Assembly (NCBI GenBank): GCA_005885025.1
Contig: VAYC01000022.1
Span: forward strand, 1 to 16,425
Reading direction: 5' to 3'
Length of the DNA: 16,425 bases
Source: Actinomycetota bacterium
GTDB lineage: Bacteria > Actinomycetota > UBA4738
The number at the start of each line of letters is the position of its first letter. Position 1 is the first letter of the stretch. Positions 1-6,499 of the stretch are shown in pieces. Below the pieces are notes generated by a model. It was given only the letters and a program-made list of their open reading frames with translations, did not search any database and was not told where the DNA came from. Position numbers and translations under genes: made by a program.

Positions 1-610
1 TGAGCGGCAGGACCGCGGCCTCGGTTCCTCCGGCCAGCGCCACATCCGCGAACCCGTACTTGATCAGCCGGAACGCTTCTCCGACCGCGTGCGACCCGGC
101 GGCGCAGGCGGTGGTGATGCACGCGTTGGGCCCGGTGAATCCGAAGGCCATAGCCACGTTACCGGCAGCGGCGTTCGGCATGAGCATCGGGACCATGAAC
201 GGGCTGACCCGGTCCGGACCCTTCTGCAGCAACACGAGGTGCTGCTGCAAGAGGCTGGACAGCCCTCCGATCCCGGTTGAGAACATGACGCCGGTTCGGG
301 CCGGATCGACCGAAGGCTCGCCGGCGTCCTTCCAGGCGAGCTTGGACGCGGCGACGGCGAGGTGCACGCAGCGGTCCGTGCGCTTGACCTCCTTCGGAGT
401 CAACCAGTCCTCGGGCCGGAAGTCCTTCATCTCACCGGCGATCTTCACCGGCATGTCCGTGGCGTCGAAGGACCGGATGAAGTCGATGCCGGAGCGCCCG
501 GCCAGGAGCGCCGACCAGAACTCCTCGACGCCGGTCGCCACCGGCGTCACCGGGCCGAACCCGGTGACGACGACCCTCCTGGCGTGCTGGCTGGACCCGC
601 GCTCAGCCAT
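1..610 (-). CDS. fabF: 3-oxoacyl-ACP synthase II (FabF), N-terminal part, cut by window edge
   Basis: Condensing enzyme that elongates acyl-ACP with malonyl-ACP in cytosolic type II fatty-acid synthesis. The 203 codons present read from ATG at 610 and continue past base 1, so roughly the C-terminal half (with the two catalytic His) is not visible. Seen: VVVTGFGPVTPVA near residues 13-25 (typical KAS II start), STGIGG at 111-116, and the nucleophile motif TTACAAGSH with Cys169, matching the family's Cys near 163-164. GGTEAAV follows at 194-200. It starts 3 bases after the acpP stop, so it is the last visible gene of the fab operon and probably translationally coupled to acpP. The N-terminus is about 5-6 residues longer than in E. 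coli FabF. Family assignment is firm; FabF rather than FabB is inferred from sequence character and the adjacent acpP. Confidence 0.95.
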   Translation of the reverse strand, partial: MAERGSSQHARRVVVTGFGPVTPVATGVEEFWSALLAGRSGIDFIRSFDATDMPVKIAGEMKDFRPEDWLTPKEVKRTDRCVHLAVAASKLAWKDAGEPSVDPARTGVMFSTGIGGLSSLLQQHLVLLQKGPDRVSPFMVPMLMPNAAAGNVAMAFGFTGPNACITTACAAGSHAVGEAFRLIKYGFADVALAGGTEAAVLPL

Positions 611-613
611 TCG

Positions 614-865
614 CTACGCGCTGACCCCGAGCTTGGTGGCGACGAGCTGGACGGCCTGCCCCACCGTCTTCACGCCCTCCATCTCCTCCTCGGGGATGGT
701 GACTCCGAACTCCTCTTCCAGGGCGAGGACGGCCTCGACGAGGTCCAGTGAGTCGGCGTCCAGGTCCTCCTGGAAGCGGGCCTCGGCCTTGACCTGGTCC
801 TCAGGGACCGACAGGTTCTCGGCGAGGATCTTTCTGACCTTCCCTTGAAGCTCCGGCATGTCCAT
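614..865 (-). CDS. acpP: Acyl carrier protein
   Basis: Small acidic carrier (83 aa, usual length about 77-85) that holds growing acyl chains on a 4'-phosphopantetheine arm. The attachment site is Ser39 in the DADSLDLVE motif (36-44). The rest is the expected acidic helix pattern (EALAL-type helix II, then EEEFGVTIPEEE). Start: ATG at 865 has an AAAGGG element 5 bases upstream; an in-frame ATG two codons later (859) would place it 11 bases away, so either is possible. It lies between fabG (46-base gap) and fabF (3-base gap), the classic fabG-acpP-fabF order. Identity is secure; the exact start is the only doubt. Confidence 0.97.
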   Translation of the reverse strand: MDMPELQGKVRKILAENLSVPEDQVKAEARFQEDLDADSLDLVEAVLALEEEFGVTIPEEEMEGVKTVGQAVQLVATKLGVSA

Positions 866-911
866 ACGGGCCCTTTCTCTCGTCCGTCCGGTTTCGAACC
901 CCCCAAGCCTG

Positions 912-1652
912 TCAGGCGCTCAGCCCGCCGTCCACCGAGACGACGGACCCGTTCACGTAGCTGGCTTCCGATCCACACAGGAATGCGATCACCGCGGCGA
1001 CCTCCTCCGGCGTGCCGAAGCGGCCCGCGGGCGTCATCTCCACATATCGCTTCCGGATCTCTTCGCGCTGCACCTCGGTCATGCGTGTCTCTACGAACCC
1101 CGGGCAGACCGCGTTGACGGTGATCCCTCGGCCCCCGACCTCTCGAGCCAGCGACCGGGTCAGTCCCACCAGCCCGGTCTTGGACGCCGAGTAGGCTGCC
1201 TGGCCGGCGTTGCCGCGAAGGGCGGCCACCGAGGCAACGTTCACGATCCGTCCCCACCGCGCCTTCAACATGGCGGGGAGCGCCCGCCGGGAGCACAGGA
1301 ACGCCCCCTTGAGGTTCGTGTCGATCGTGGCGTCCCAGTTCTCGGTGGTGTACTTCACGGCCAGGCCGTCCTTGGTGTAACCGGCGTTGTTGACCAGCAC
1401 TCGGACCGGCCCCACATCCTTCTCCACGCGCCGAAAGGCTTCCTCGATGGACTCCTCGTCGCGAACGTCGACCGCCACAGGCAGCGCGATCCCTCCGTCG
1501 GCGCGGGCCTTGGCCACCGTCTCCTCCGCCCCTTCGGGGTCGGAGCGGTAGCCGACGCCAACCGTCACCCCGGCCCGAGCCAGGGCCAGGCAGGCGGCGC
1601 TCCCGATCCCTCGAGAGGCCCCGGTGACCAGGGCGATCGTCGCCTCAGGCAC
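912..1652 (-). CDS. fabG: 3-oxoacyl-ACP reductase (FabG)
   Basis: NADPH-dependent short-chain dehydrogenase that reduces 3-oxoacyl-ACP, the second step of each elongation cycle. With GTG at 1652 as start it has 246 aa, normal for FabG. Seen: dinucleotide site TGASRGIG (10-17), NNAG (88-91), catalytic tetrad Asn113, Ser141, Tyr154 and Lys158 (YSASK), and the PG turn in VCPGFVETRM. GTG 1652 is chosen because a GAGGAG element sits 5 bases upstream; GTG at 1658 or 1667 would add 2 or 5 residues. The chosen start overlaps the fabH stop by 8 bases (GTGCCTGA), implying translational coupling. Operon position between fabH and acpP favours FabG over another SDR. Confidence 0.95.
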   Translation of the reverse strand: MPEATIALVTGASRGIGSAACLALARAGVTVGVGYRSDPEGAEETVAKARADGGIALPVAVDVRDEESIEEAFRRVEKDVGPVRVLVNNAGYTKDGLAVKYTTENWDATIDTNLKGAFLCSRRALPAMLKARWGRIVNVASVAALRGNAGQAAYSASKTGLVGLTRSLAREVGGRGITVNAVCPGFVETRMTEVQREEIRKRYVEMTPAGRFGTPEEVAAVIAFLCGSEASYVNGSVVSVDGGLSA

Positions 1653-2694
1653 CGGCACTCCTCTCACCTCTCGCGGCGAGCACCGTGACAGCGTCGGGCG
1701 GAGACGCCGTCCAGCGGATCAGGCTGGACCCCCAGGCCATGCCCGCCCCGAATGCCGCCGTCAGGACGAGGTCGCCAGGCTCGAGCAAGCCTCGGCGCCA
1801 CGCGCCGTCCAGGGCGATGGGGATCGAAGCGGCCGACGTGTTGCCCACTTTCTCGATGTCGATGAGCACCTTCTCCCGATCCAGTCCGAGGCGTTTTCCC
1901 AACGCCGTGAGGATGCGCGCGTTGGCTTGGTGCCCGATGACCAGCTTGAGGTCCTCTGCGCTGCGGCCAGCCTTCTCCAGGACCTCCGTGCACGCGGACG
2001 CCATGGCCGTGACGGCCATCTTGAACACCGCCTGCCCATCCGACATACGGAGGAAGTTCCGTCGCGCCTTGAGGGCTGCTTCGGTGACTGGCTCGCCGGT
2101 CCCCCCAGCCGGTTGGGTCAGGAGCTCGGCCGCGGTCCCGTCCAGCGCGAGCATGGAGGCGATCACGCCGGGCTCTTCCCCCGGCTCGAGCAGCGACGCG
2201 CCCGCGCCATCACCGAACAGGACGCAGGTGGTTCGATCGGTCATGTCCAGGACCCGCGACAGGACTTCTGCCCCGATCACCAGCACACGATCGGCCGCCC
2301 CCGCCCGGATCTGAGCATCGGCCACCGAAAGCCCGTACACCCACCCCGCGCACGCGGCGTTCAAATCGAACGCGGGGCAGGTCAATCCCAGGCGCGTCTG
2401 CACGAACGCGGCCGTCGAAGGGATGATGCGTTCCGGTGTGCAGGTGCATACGATCAACAGGTCCACGGACTGCGGAGCCACGCCGGCCCGGCGCAGGGCC
2501 TCTTCGCCGGCCGCGGCAGACAGTGAGGCCGTGGATTCGCCGGGCCCGGCGAACCGTCGCTCGCGGATCCCGGTTCGCTCGACGATCCACTGGTCGGAGG
2601 TCTCGACGATCGACTCGAAATAGGCATTGGGGACCACCCGCTGGGGCAGGGCCGAACCCACCGAGGAGATGCGGGCGAATCTGCCGGTCGTCAC
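1645..2694 (-). CDS. fabH: 3-oxoacyl-ACP synthase III (FabH)
   Basis: Initiating condensing enzyme: joins an acyl-CoA primer with malonyl-ACP. The protein is 349 aa from GTG 2694. The catalytic triad is visible: Cys115 in LNAACAGW, His255 in GHQANARI and Asn285 in GNTSAAS; the dimer-interface and primer-pocket region (RTGIRERR, about 40-47) is also typical. The C-terminus extends about 20 residues past the usual GAGMAWGS end. Start GTG 2694 follows an AGGGAGG element by 5 bases and overlaps the preceding stop as GTGA, whereas the longer GTG at 2715 has no such element. FabH of Actinobacteria often use branched primers, but primer choice cannot be read here. Confidence 0.96.
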   Translation of the reverse strand: MTTGRFARISSVGSALPQRVVPNAYFESIVETSDQWIVERTGIRERRFAGPGESTASLSAAAGEEALRRAGVAPQSVDLLIVCTCTPERIIPSTAAFVQTRLGLTCPAFDLNAACAGWVYGLSVADAQIRAGAADRVLVIGAEVLSRVLDMTDRTTCVLFGDGAGASLLEPGEEPGVIASMLALDGTAAELLTQPAGGTGEPVTEAALKARRNFLRMSDGQAVFKMAVTAMASACTEVLEKAGRSAEDLKLVIGHQANARILTALGKRLGLDREKVLIDIEKVGNTSAASIPIALDGAWRRGLLEPGDLVLTAAFGAGMAWGSSLIRWTASPPDAVTVLAARGERSAGA

Positions 2695-3008
2695 CGCGAA
2701 CCTCCCTCCAGCCACACCAGCGGCTGTCCGGGTTGCACCGGTTCGCCGTCACGGACCAGCACGCCGCCCACGCGCGCCTCGAACGGACTGATCACCTCGA
2801 TCGTCACCGACCCCTGCTCGACCACCGCCACCGCCTGTCCGGCCGCCACCCACTCGTCGCCCTCGTGGAAACGGGCCGGTGGAAGGTGCCGGAGACGTCC
2901 GGCGGCCGGCGAGACCACGAGGAAGAAGCCGAACCCGCCCGTCGACTCGCCCACCCCTTGGGGGCTGCTGTCGGACGAGAGGGGACGTGGCTGGCTCTGC
3001 ACCCTCAC
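2691..3008 (-). CDS. Lysine-free biotinyl/lipoyl-domain-like protein in the fab operon
   Basis: A 105-aa protein whose C-terminal 75 residues align without gaps, by eye, to the biotinyl domain of AccB/BCCP: VVSPAAG (31-37), VAAGQAVAVVE (54-64), GGVLVRDGEPVQPGQPLVWLE (81-101, a hammerhead half-repeat). Where BCCP has EAMKM with the biotinylated Lys, this protein reads EQGSV (64-68), so the Lys position is Ser67. There is no lysine anywhere in the sequence, so neither biotin nor lipoate can be attached in the usual way. The first 25 residues are polar and probably disordered. GTG 3008 has GAGGAG 5 bases upstream. It lies 14 bases after fabD and overlaps fabH by 4, so it is co-translated with fatty-acid genes. 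By analogy with plant BADC proteins it might bind acetyl-CoA carboxylase; that is inference only. Confidence 0.85.
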   Translation of the reverse strand: MRVQSQPRPLSSDSSPQGVGESTGGFGFFLVVSPAAGRLRHLPPARFHEGDEWVAAGQAVAVVEQGSVTIEVISPFEARVGGVLVRDGEPVQPGQPLVWLEGGSR

Positions 3009-3022
3009 CGTTTCTCCTCGGC

Positions 3023-3958
3023 CTACCGCACGGCCGCGGGCTGGCGGATCTCCTGGCCCACGGCTCGCGCCTCGTCCGGGGAACCGACGGTCCGCACCTC
3101 GGCTCCGGGGACCGCTCGACGGGCAAGCTTAGCAAGAACGTCTCCTGGGCCCGCTTCGATGAAGTGAGTGATCCCCATCTCGGCCATCGCCCGGAGGGAG
3201 GCGTCCCATTTCACCGTCGAGCTGAGGTGCCGCGACAGCAAGTCGCGGAGCACGAGTGGCTGAGTGGTCGGCTTGCCGCTGGCATTGGGGACGACAGGGA
3301 ACCGGGGGGTGTGGAAATTGATCCTCGAGATGGCTTCCCGAACCGGCTGCACAGCGGAGTCCATGAGCGGGGAGTGAAAAGCACCGGCCACCTGGAGCCG
3401 CACGGCCTTGGCTCCTCTGGTCCGGGCCACTTCCTCGGCCCGTTCGATGGCCGCCACCGAGCCCGAGAGCACCGTCTGCTTGGGCCCGTTCTCGTTGGCC
3501 ACCGCGAGCTTGTCGCCCCGGCCCGCCACCTCGCACACCTCCCACGCTTCCTGCACCGACATCCCGATCAGCGCGGTCATCGCTCCCGGATTCTGCTCGG
3601 CGGCCTCCTGCATGGCCTTGGCTCGCACGGCCAGGGCCTGCAGGCCGTGCTTGAGGTCCAATGCGCCCCCAGCGACGAGCGCGGCATATTCACCCAGCGA
3701 ATGGCCGGCTGCCGCATGACAGGGAACTCCCTCCTCCCGGAGCACGGCATAAGTAGCCAGATCGCATGCGAAAATGGCCGGCTGGACGATGTCGGTTCGC
3801 TTCAATGCCTCGGGGTCGCGGCTGGCCTCAACCACGTCCCAGCCAAGCACTTTGGAGCACTTGTGCAGGACCCGCTTGGCACGCTTGTCGTCCAGCCAAG
3901 GATCGGCCATTCCCGGGTACTGAGAGCCCTGGCCGGGGAAGAGGAACGCTATCCGCAT
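3023..3958 (-). CDS. fabD: Malonyl-CoA:ACP transacylase (FabD)
   Basis: Transfers malonate from CoA to ACP, supplying extender units for FabH and FabF. Length 311 aa is normal. Seen: GQGSQ (9-13) forming the oxyanion region, nucleophile Ser87 in GHSLGE (85-90), Arg112 that binds the malonyl carboxylate, and catalytic His195 in AFHSPLM. A conserved GPGDVL occurs near the C-terminus. It is the first gene of the minus-strand fab operon. ATG 3958 has no Shine-Dalgarno element in the preceding 20 bases but does have a -10-like hexamer seven bases upstream, so the mRNA may be leaderless. The call is firm. Confidence 0.96.
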   Translation of the reverse strand: MRIAFLFPGQGSQYPGMADPWLDDKRAKRVLHKCSKVLGWDVVEASRDPEALKRTDIVQPAIFACDLATYAVLREEGVPCHAAAGHSLGEYAALVAGGALDLKHGLQALAVRAKAMQEAAEQNPGAMTALIGMSVQEAWEVCEVAGRGDKLAVANENGPKQTVLSGSVAAIERAEEVARTRGAKAVRLQVAGAFHSPLMDSAVQPVREAISRINFHTPRFPVVPNASGKPTTQPLVLRDLLSRHLSSTVKWDASLRAMAEMGITHFIEAGPGDVLAKLARRAVPGAEVRTVGSPDEARAVGQEIRQPAAVR

Positions 3959-3965
3959 GCTCGAC

Positions 3966-3993
3966 GTTGTATCAAGTCAGTGGGGAATAGCAA
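3966..3993 (-). promoter_or_regulatory. Candidate fabD-operon promoter (possibly leaderless)
   Basis: On the minus strand TTGCTA (3993-3988) and TACAAC (3971-3966) are separated by 16 bases. Each matches 4 of 6 sigma-70 consensus positions. Seven bases separate the hexamer from the fabD ATG at 3958, so transcription would begin at or next to the start codon. The region lacks a ribosome-binding site. This is pattern matching, not measured. Confidence 0.45.
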
Positions 3994-4010
3994 AATTGCG
4001 CTTGCGTGGG

Positions 4011-4040
4011 TTGCCATAGGGCAGGGTGGTCCGGTAGAAA
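4011..4040 (+). promoter_or_regulatory. Candidate mreB-operon promoter (possibly leaderless)
   Basis: TTGCCA (4011-4016, 5 of 6 to consensus) and TAGAAA (4035-4040, 4 of 6) are 18 bases apart, and six bases separate the hexamer from the mreB ATG at 4047. The same stretch contains GAAAGGG, which could instead act as a Shine-Dalgarno element only three bases from the ATG, which is tight. It faces away from the fabD promoter in the same 88-base gap. Confidence 0.45.
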
Positions 4041-4046
4041 GGGCCG

Positions 4047-5126
4047 ATGCGTAAGGGCTGGTTGCAAGGCTTCCCAGCGAACCCCACCGCGAAAGCTGAA
4101 GGATTGACTGCTTTCCTGGGCCGCGACATGGCGGTTGACCTGGGCACCGCCAACACGCTGGTGTACGTCCGGGGGCGAGGGATCGTCCTGAACGAGCCAA
4201 GCGTGGTCGCCGTCAACACGACCACTTCGGCGATCCTCGCCGTAGGAGCCGAGGCCAAACGCATGATCGGGCGGACCCCTCCGCACATCAGGGTCGTCAG
4301 GCCACTCAGGGATGGGGTCATTGCGGACTTCGACATCACCGAGAAGATGCTTCGTTACTTCATCCAGAAAGTCCACCATCGCCGGCTCATGGCCAAACCC
4401 CGCATCGTCGTGTGCATCCCATCCGGGATCACCGGTGTCGAGCAGCGGGCGGTGGAGGAGGCAACCTACGCGGCCGGCGCACGGGCAGCGTTCGTCATCG
4501 AGGAGCCCATGGCGGCGGCCATCGGTGCAGGGCTACCCATCCACGAGCCCAGCGGCAACATGGTCGTGGACATTGGAGGGGGAACCACCGAGGTCGCTGT
4601 CATCTCACTCGGGGGCATCGTCACGGCGGCGAGCGTTCGCGTGGGCGGGGACGAGCTCGACGAGGCCATCATCCAATACGTCAAGAAGGAGTACTCGGTC
4701 GCGTTGGGCGAGCGGACCGCGGAGGCCATCAAGATCGCCGTCGGGTCGGCCTTCCCGACCGCGGACGAGATGATCGCGGAGATCAAGGGCCGCGACCTGA
4801 TCACCGGACTTCCCAAGACCATCAACGTCACTTCAGAGGAGATCCGCAAGGCCCTGGAGGAGCCGGTCAATGCGATCATCGACGCTGTGAGGAACACCCT
4901 CGACCGGTGTCCGCCCGAGCTGGCGGCCGATGTCATGGAGCGCGGGATCGTCCTGACCGGTGGTGGGGCGCTCCTCAAGGGAATGGACGAGCGACTGAAG
5001 CATGAGACCGGAATGCCTATTCATGTTGCCGAGAACCCGCTGTCGTGCGTGGCCATCGGCTCGGGGAAGTGCCTGGAGGAGTTCGAAGTCCTGAAGCGGG
5101 TGCTGATCTCCTCGAACCGGGGCTAG
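4047..5126 (+). CDS. mreB: Rod-shape determining actin homologue MreB
   Basis: Bacterial actin that forms membrane-bound filaments and guides lateral wall synthesis. The 359-aa protein shows phosphate-1 DLGTANT (31-37), VCIPSGITGVEQRA (122-135), phosphate-2 DIGGGTTEVAV (175-185) and the adenosine motif LTGGGALLKGM (303-313). Typical MreB is about 335-345 aa and reaches DLGTANT near residue 13; here it is at 31. The first nine residues, MRKGWLQGF, resemble the membrane-binding amphipathic N-terminus of E. coli MreB, followed by an extra linker of about 18 residues. ATG 4047 is kept because no later in-frame start (TTG 4104, ATG 4128) has a suitably spaced ribosome-binding site. First gene of mreBCD-mrdA-rodA; mreC follows after 9 bases. 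Confidence 0.97.
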   Translation: MRKGWLQGFPANPTAKAEGLTAFLGRDMAVDLGTANTLVYVRGRGIVLNEPSVVAVNTTTSAILAVGAEAKRMIGRTPPHIRVVRPLRDGVIADFDITEKMLRYFIQKVHHRRLMAKPRIVVCIPSGITGVEQRAVEEATYAAGARAAFVIEEPMAAAIGAGLPIHEPSGNMVVDIGGGTTEVAVISLGGIVTAASVRVGGDELDEAIIQYVKKEYSVALGERTAEAIKIAVGSAFPTADEMIAEIKGRDLITGLPKTINVTSEEIRKALEEPVNAIIDAVRNTLDRCPPELAADVMERGIVLTGGGALLKGMDERLKHETGMPIHVAENPLSCVAIGSGKCLEEFEVLKRVLISSNRG

Positions 5127-5135
5127 GCTTTCGCC

Positions 5136-5963
5136 ATGGCGCTGTACTCGCGCCCCCGGACCACCCGCCTGCTGGTGGTGAGCCTCATCATGCTGAGCCT
5201 GCTCACGATCACGGTGGACTATCGCGGCGGACAGACCGGGCCGTTGGAGACGATGGGGAAGGGCGCCCTCTCCGTGGTGGGGGCTTTGCAGGGGGCCGTG
5301 TCGCGTGTATCCCGGCCCATCGGGAACTTCTTCACCGGCCTCGCCCACGTGGGGTCGTTGCGGGCCGAGAACGACCGGCTGAAGCAGGAGCTCCGACAGG
5401 TCCAGGTCCATGCCAAAGAGGTCACCACGCTCACGCGCCAGGTGGCCGAGTTGGAGAAGCTCCTCAAGCTCGAGCATCAGCTGTCCCTGCGCCGAACCGT
5501 GACCGCGACAGTGATCGGTGCGAGCGTGAGCAACTTCGAGTGGACGGTCAACCTCGACAAGGGCTCCGCGGACGGCATCAAGGTAGACATGCCGGTCATC
5601 AGCGGAGACGGCCTCGTCGGACACGTCGTCACCGTGGCTCCGTACGTGAGCGTGGTTCAGTTGATCATCGATCCGGATTCCGCCGTCGCGGGCCGGCTGT
5701 CCAGCTCGGGGGAGACCGGGCTGGTGATCGGGCAACGCAACCATCCCTTGACGATGGACCTCGTCAATCCGGATGCGAACGTCGCCGCCAACGAGACGGT
5801 CGTGACGGCCGGATACCAGAGCGGCCTGTATCCACCCAGCATCGCCATCGGTTTCGTCTCCCACATCTACACGCGCCCCGGCAGCCTGACCAAGACCATC
5901 GAGCTGACGCCCGCCGTCGACTTTTCAGCTCTGGAAGTGGTGGCTGTCATCCTGCGGAGTTGA
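5136..5963 (+). CDS. mreC: Rod-shape determining protein MreC
   Basis: Membrane-anchored scaffold that links MreB to the PBP2/RodA synthase from the outer face of the membrane. The 275 aa divide into a short basic N-terminus, one membrane segment (about 11-28), a coiled coil from about 73 to 115 (heptad-like LRAENDRLKQELRQVQ), and the beta-rich domain to the C-terminus with GDGLVGHVV and the family's IDPDSAVAGRL-type stretch. Length and layout are standard. ATG 5136 has only a weak AGG eight bases upstream. Second gene of the elongation operon; mreD begins one base after its stop. Confidence 0.95.
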   Translation: MALYSRPRTTRLLVVSLIMLSLLTITVDYRGGQTGPLETMGKGALSVVGALQGAVSRVSRPIGNFFTGLAHVGSLRAENDRLKQELRQVQVHAKEVTTLTRQVAELEKLLKLEHQLSLRRTVTATVIGASVSNFEWTVNLDKGSADGIKVDMPVISGDGLVGHVVTVAPYVSVVQLIIDPDSAVAGRLSSSGETGLVIGQRNHPLTMDLVNPDANVAANETVVTAGYQSGLYPPSIAIGFVSHIYTRPGSLTKTIELTPAVDFSALEVVAVILRS

Positions 5964-5964
5964 C

Positions 5965-6471
5965 GTGCGGAGAGTGGTGTTATGGACCGTCGTCGTCCTG
6001 ACTGCCCTGGTGCTCCAGTCCACGGTCTTCGCTCAGATCAGCCTGGGCGGCACGAAACCGGACCTGGTCTACCTGGTCACCATCGTGCTGGCCTTCCTGG
6101 AGGGCCCCTCCTCGGGAGCCGTGGCCGGATTCGCCGGCGGCATGGTGGAGGACTTCATGCTGAACCTGCCGAAGGGGATCACCGCGCTTACCCTCACGTT
6201 GGTCGGGTACACGGTAGGCACCATCCGGCAGTTCGTGGTCTCCCCGAGCCCACTCCTCCCGGTCGTTGTCGTGGGGACGGCCACGACCGCCGGCATCTTG
6301 TTCAATCAGATCGTGGCCTTCCTGCTCGGCCAGCTCCATGTGGGAGCGGGAGAAGTCGTTCGGGTCGCGCTGTTGACCGGGCTGTACAACGCCGTCCTCA
6401 CGCCCATCCTGTTCCCGGTGATCCGCAGGGTCGCGGAAGCGTCCCGCGCGAAGAAGGTGTTCCGGTGGTGA
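5965..6471 (+). CDS. mreD: Rod-shape determining protein MreD
   Basis: Small integral membrane protein (168 aa) of the elongation complex. The sequence is strongly hydrophobic with about five membrane segments (approx. 5-25, 35-55, 72-90, 97-120, 133-155) and the family-typical KPDLVYLVTIVLAFLEGP near 31-48. It ends in a basic tail. Start is GTG 5965, one base after the mreC stop, with GCGGAG six bases upstream inside mreC, so coupling is likely. MreD sequences diverge fast; the call rests on size, topology, that motif and position between mreC and mrdA. Confidence 0.93.
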   Translation: MRRVVLWTVVVLTALVLQSTVFAQISLGGTKPDLVYLVTIVLAFLEGPSSGAVAGFAGGMVEDFMLNLPKGITALTLTLVGYTVGTIRQFVVSPSPLLPVVVVGTATTAGILFNQIVAFLLGQLHVGAGEVVRVALLTGLYNAVLTPILFPVIRRVAEASRAKKVFRW

Positions 6472-6499
6472 CACACCCGGTAGCTCGGGGGAAACGCCA

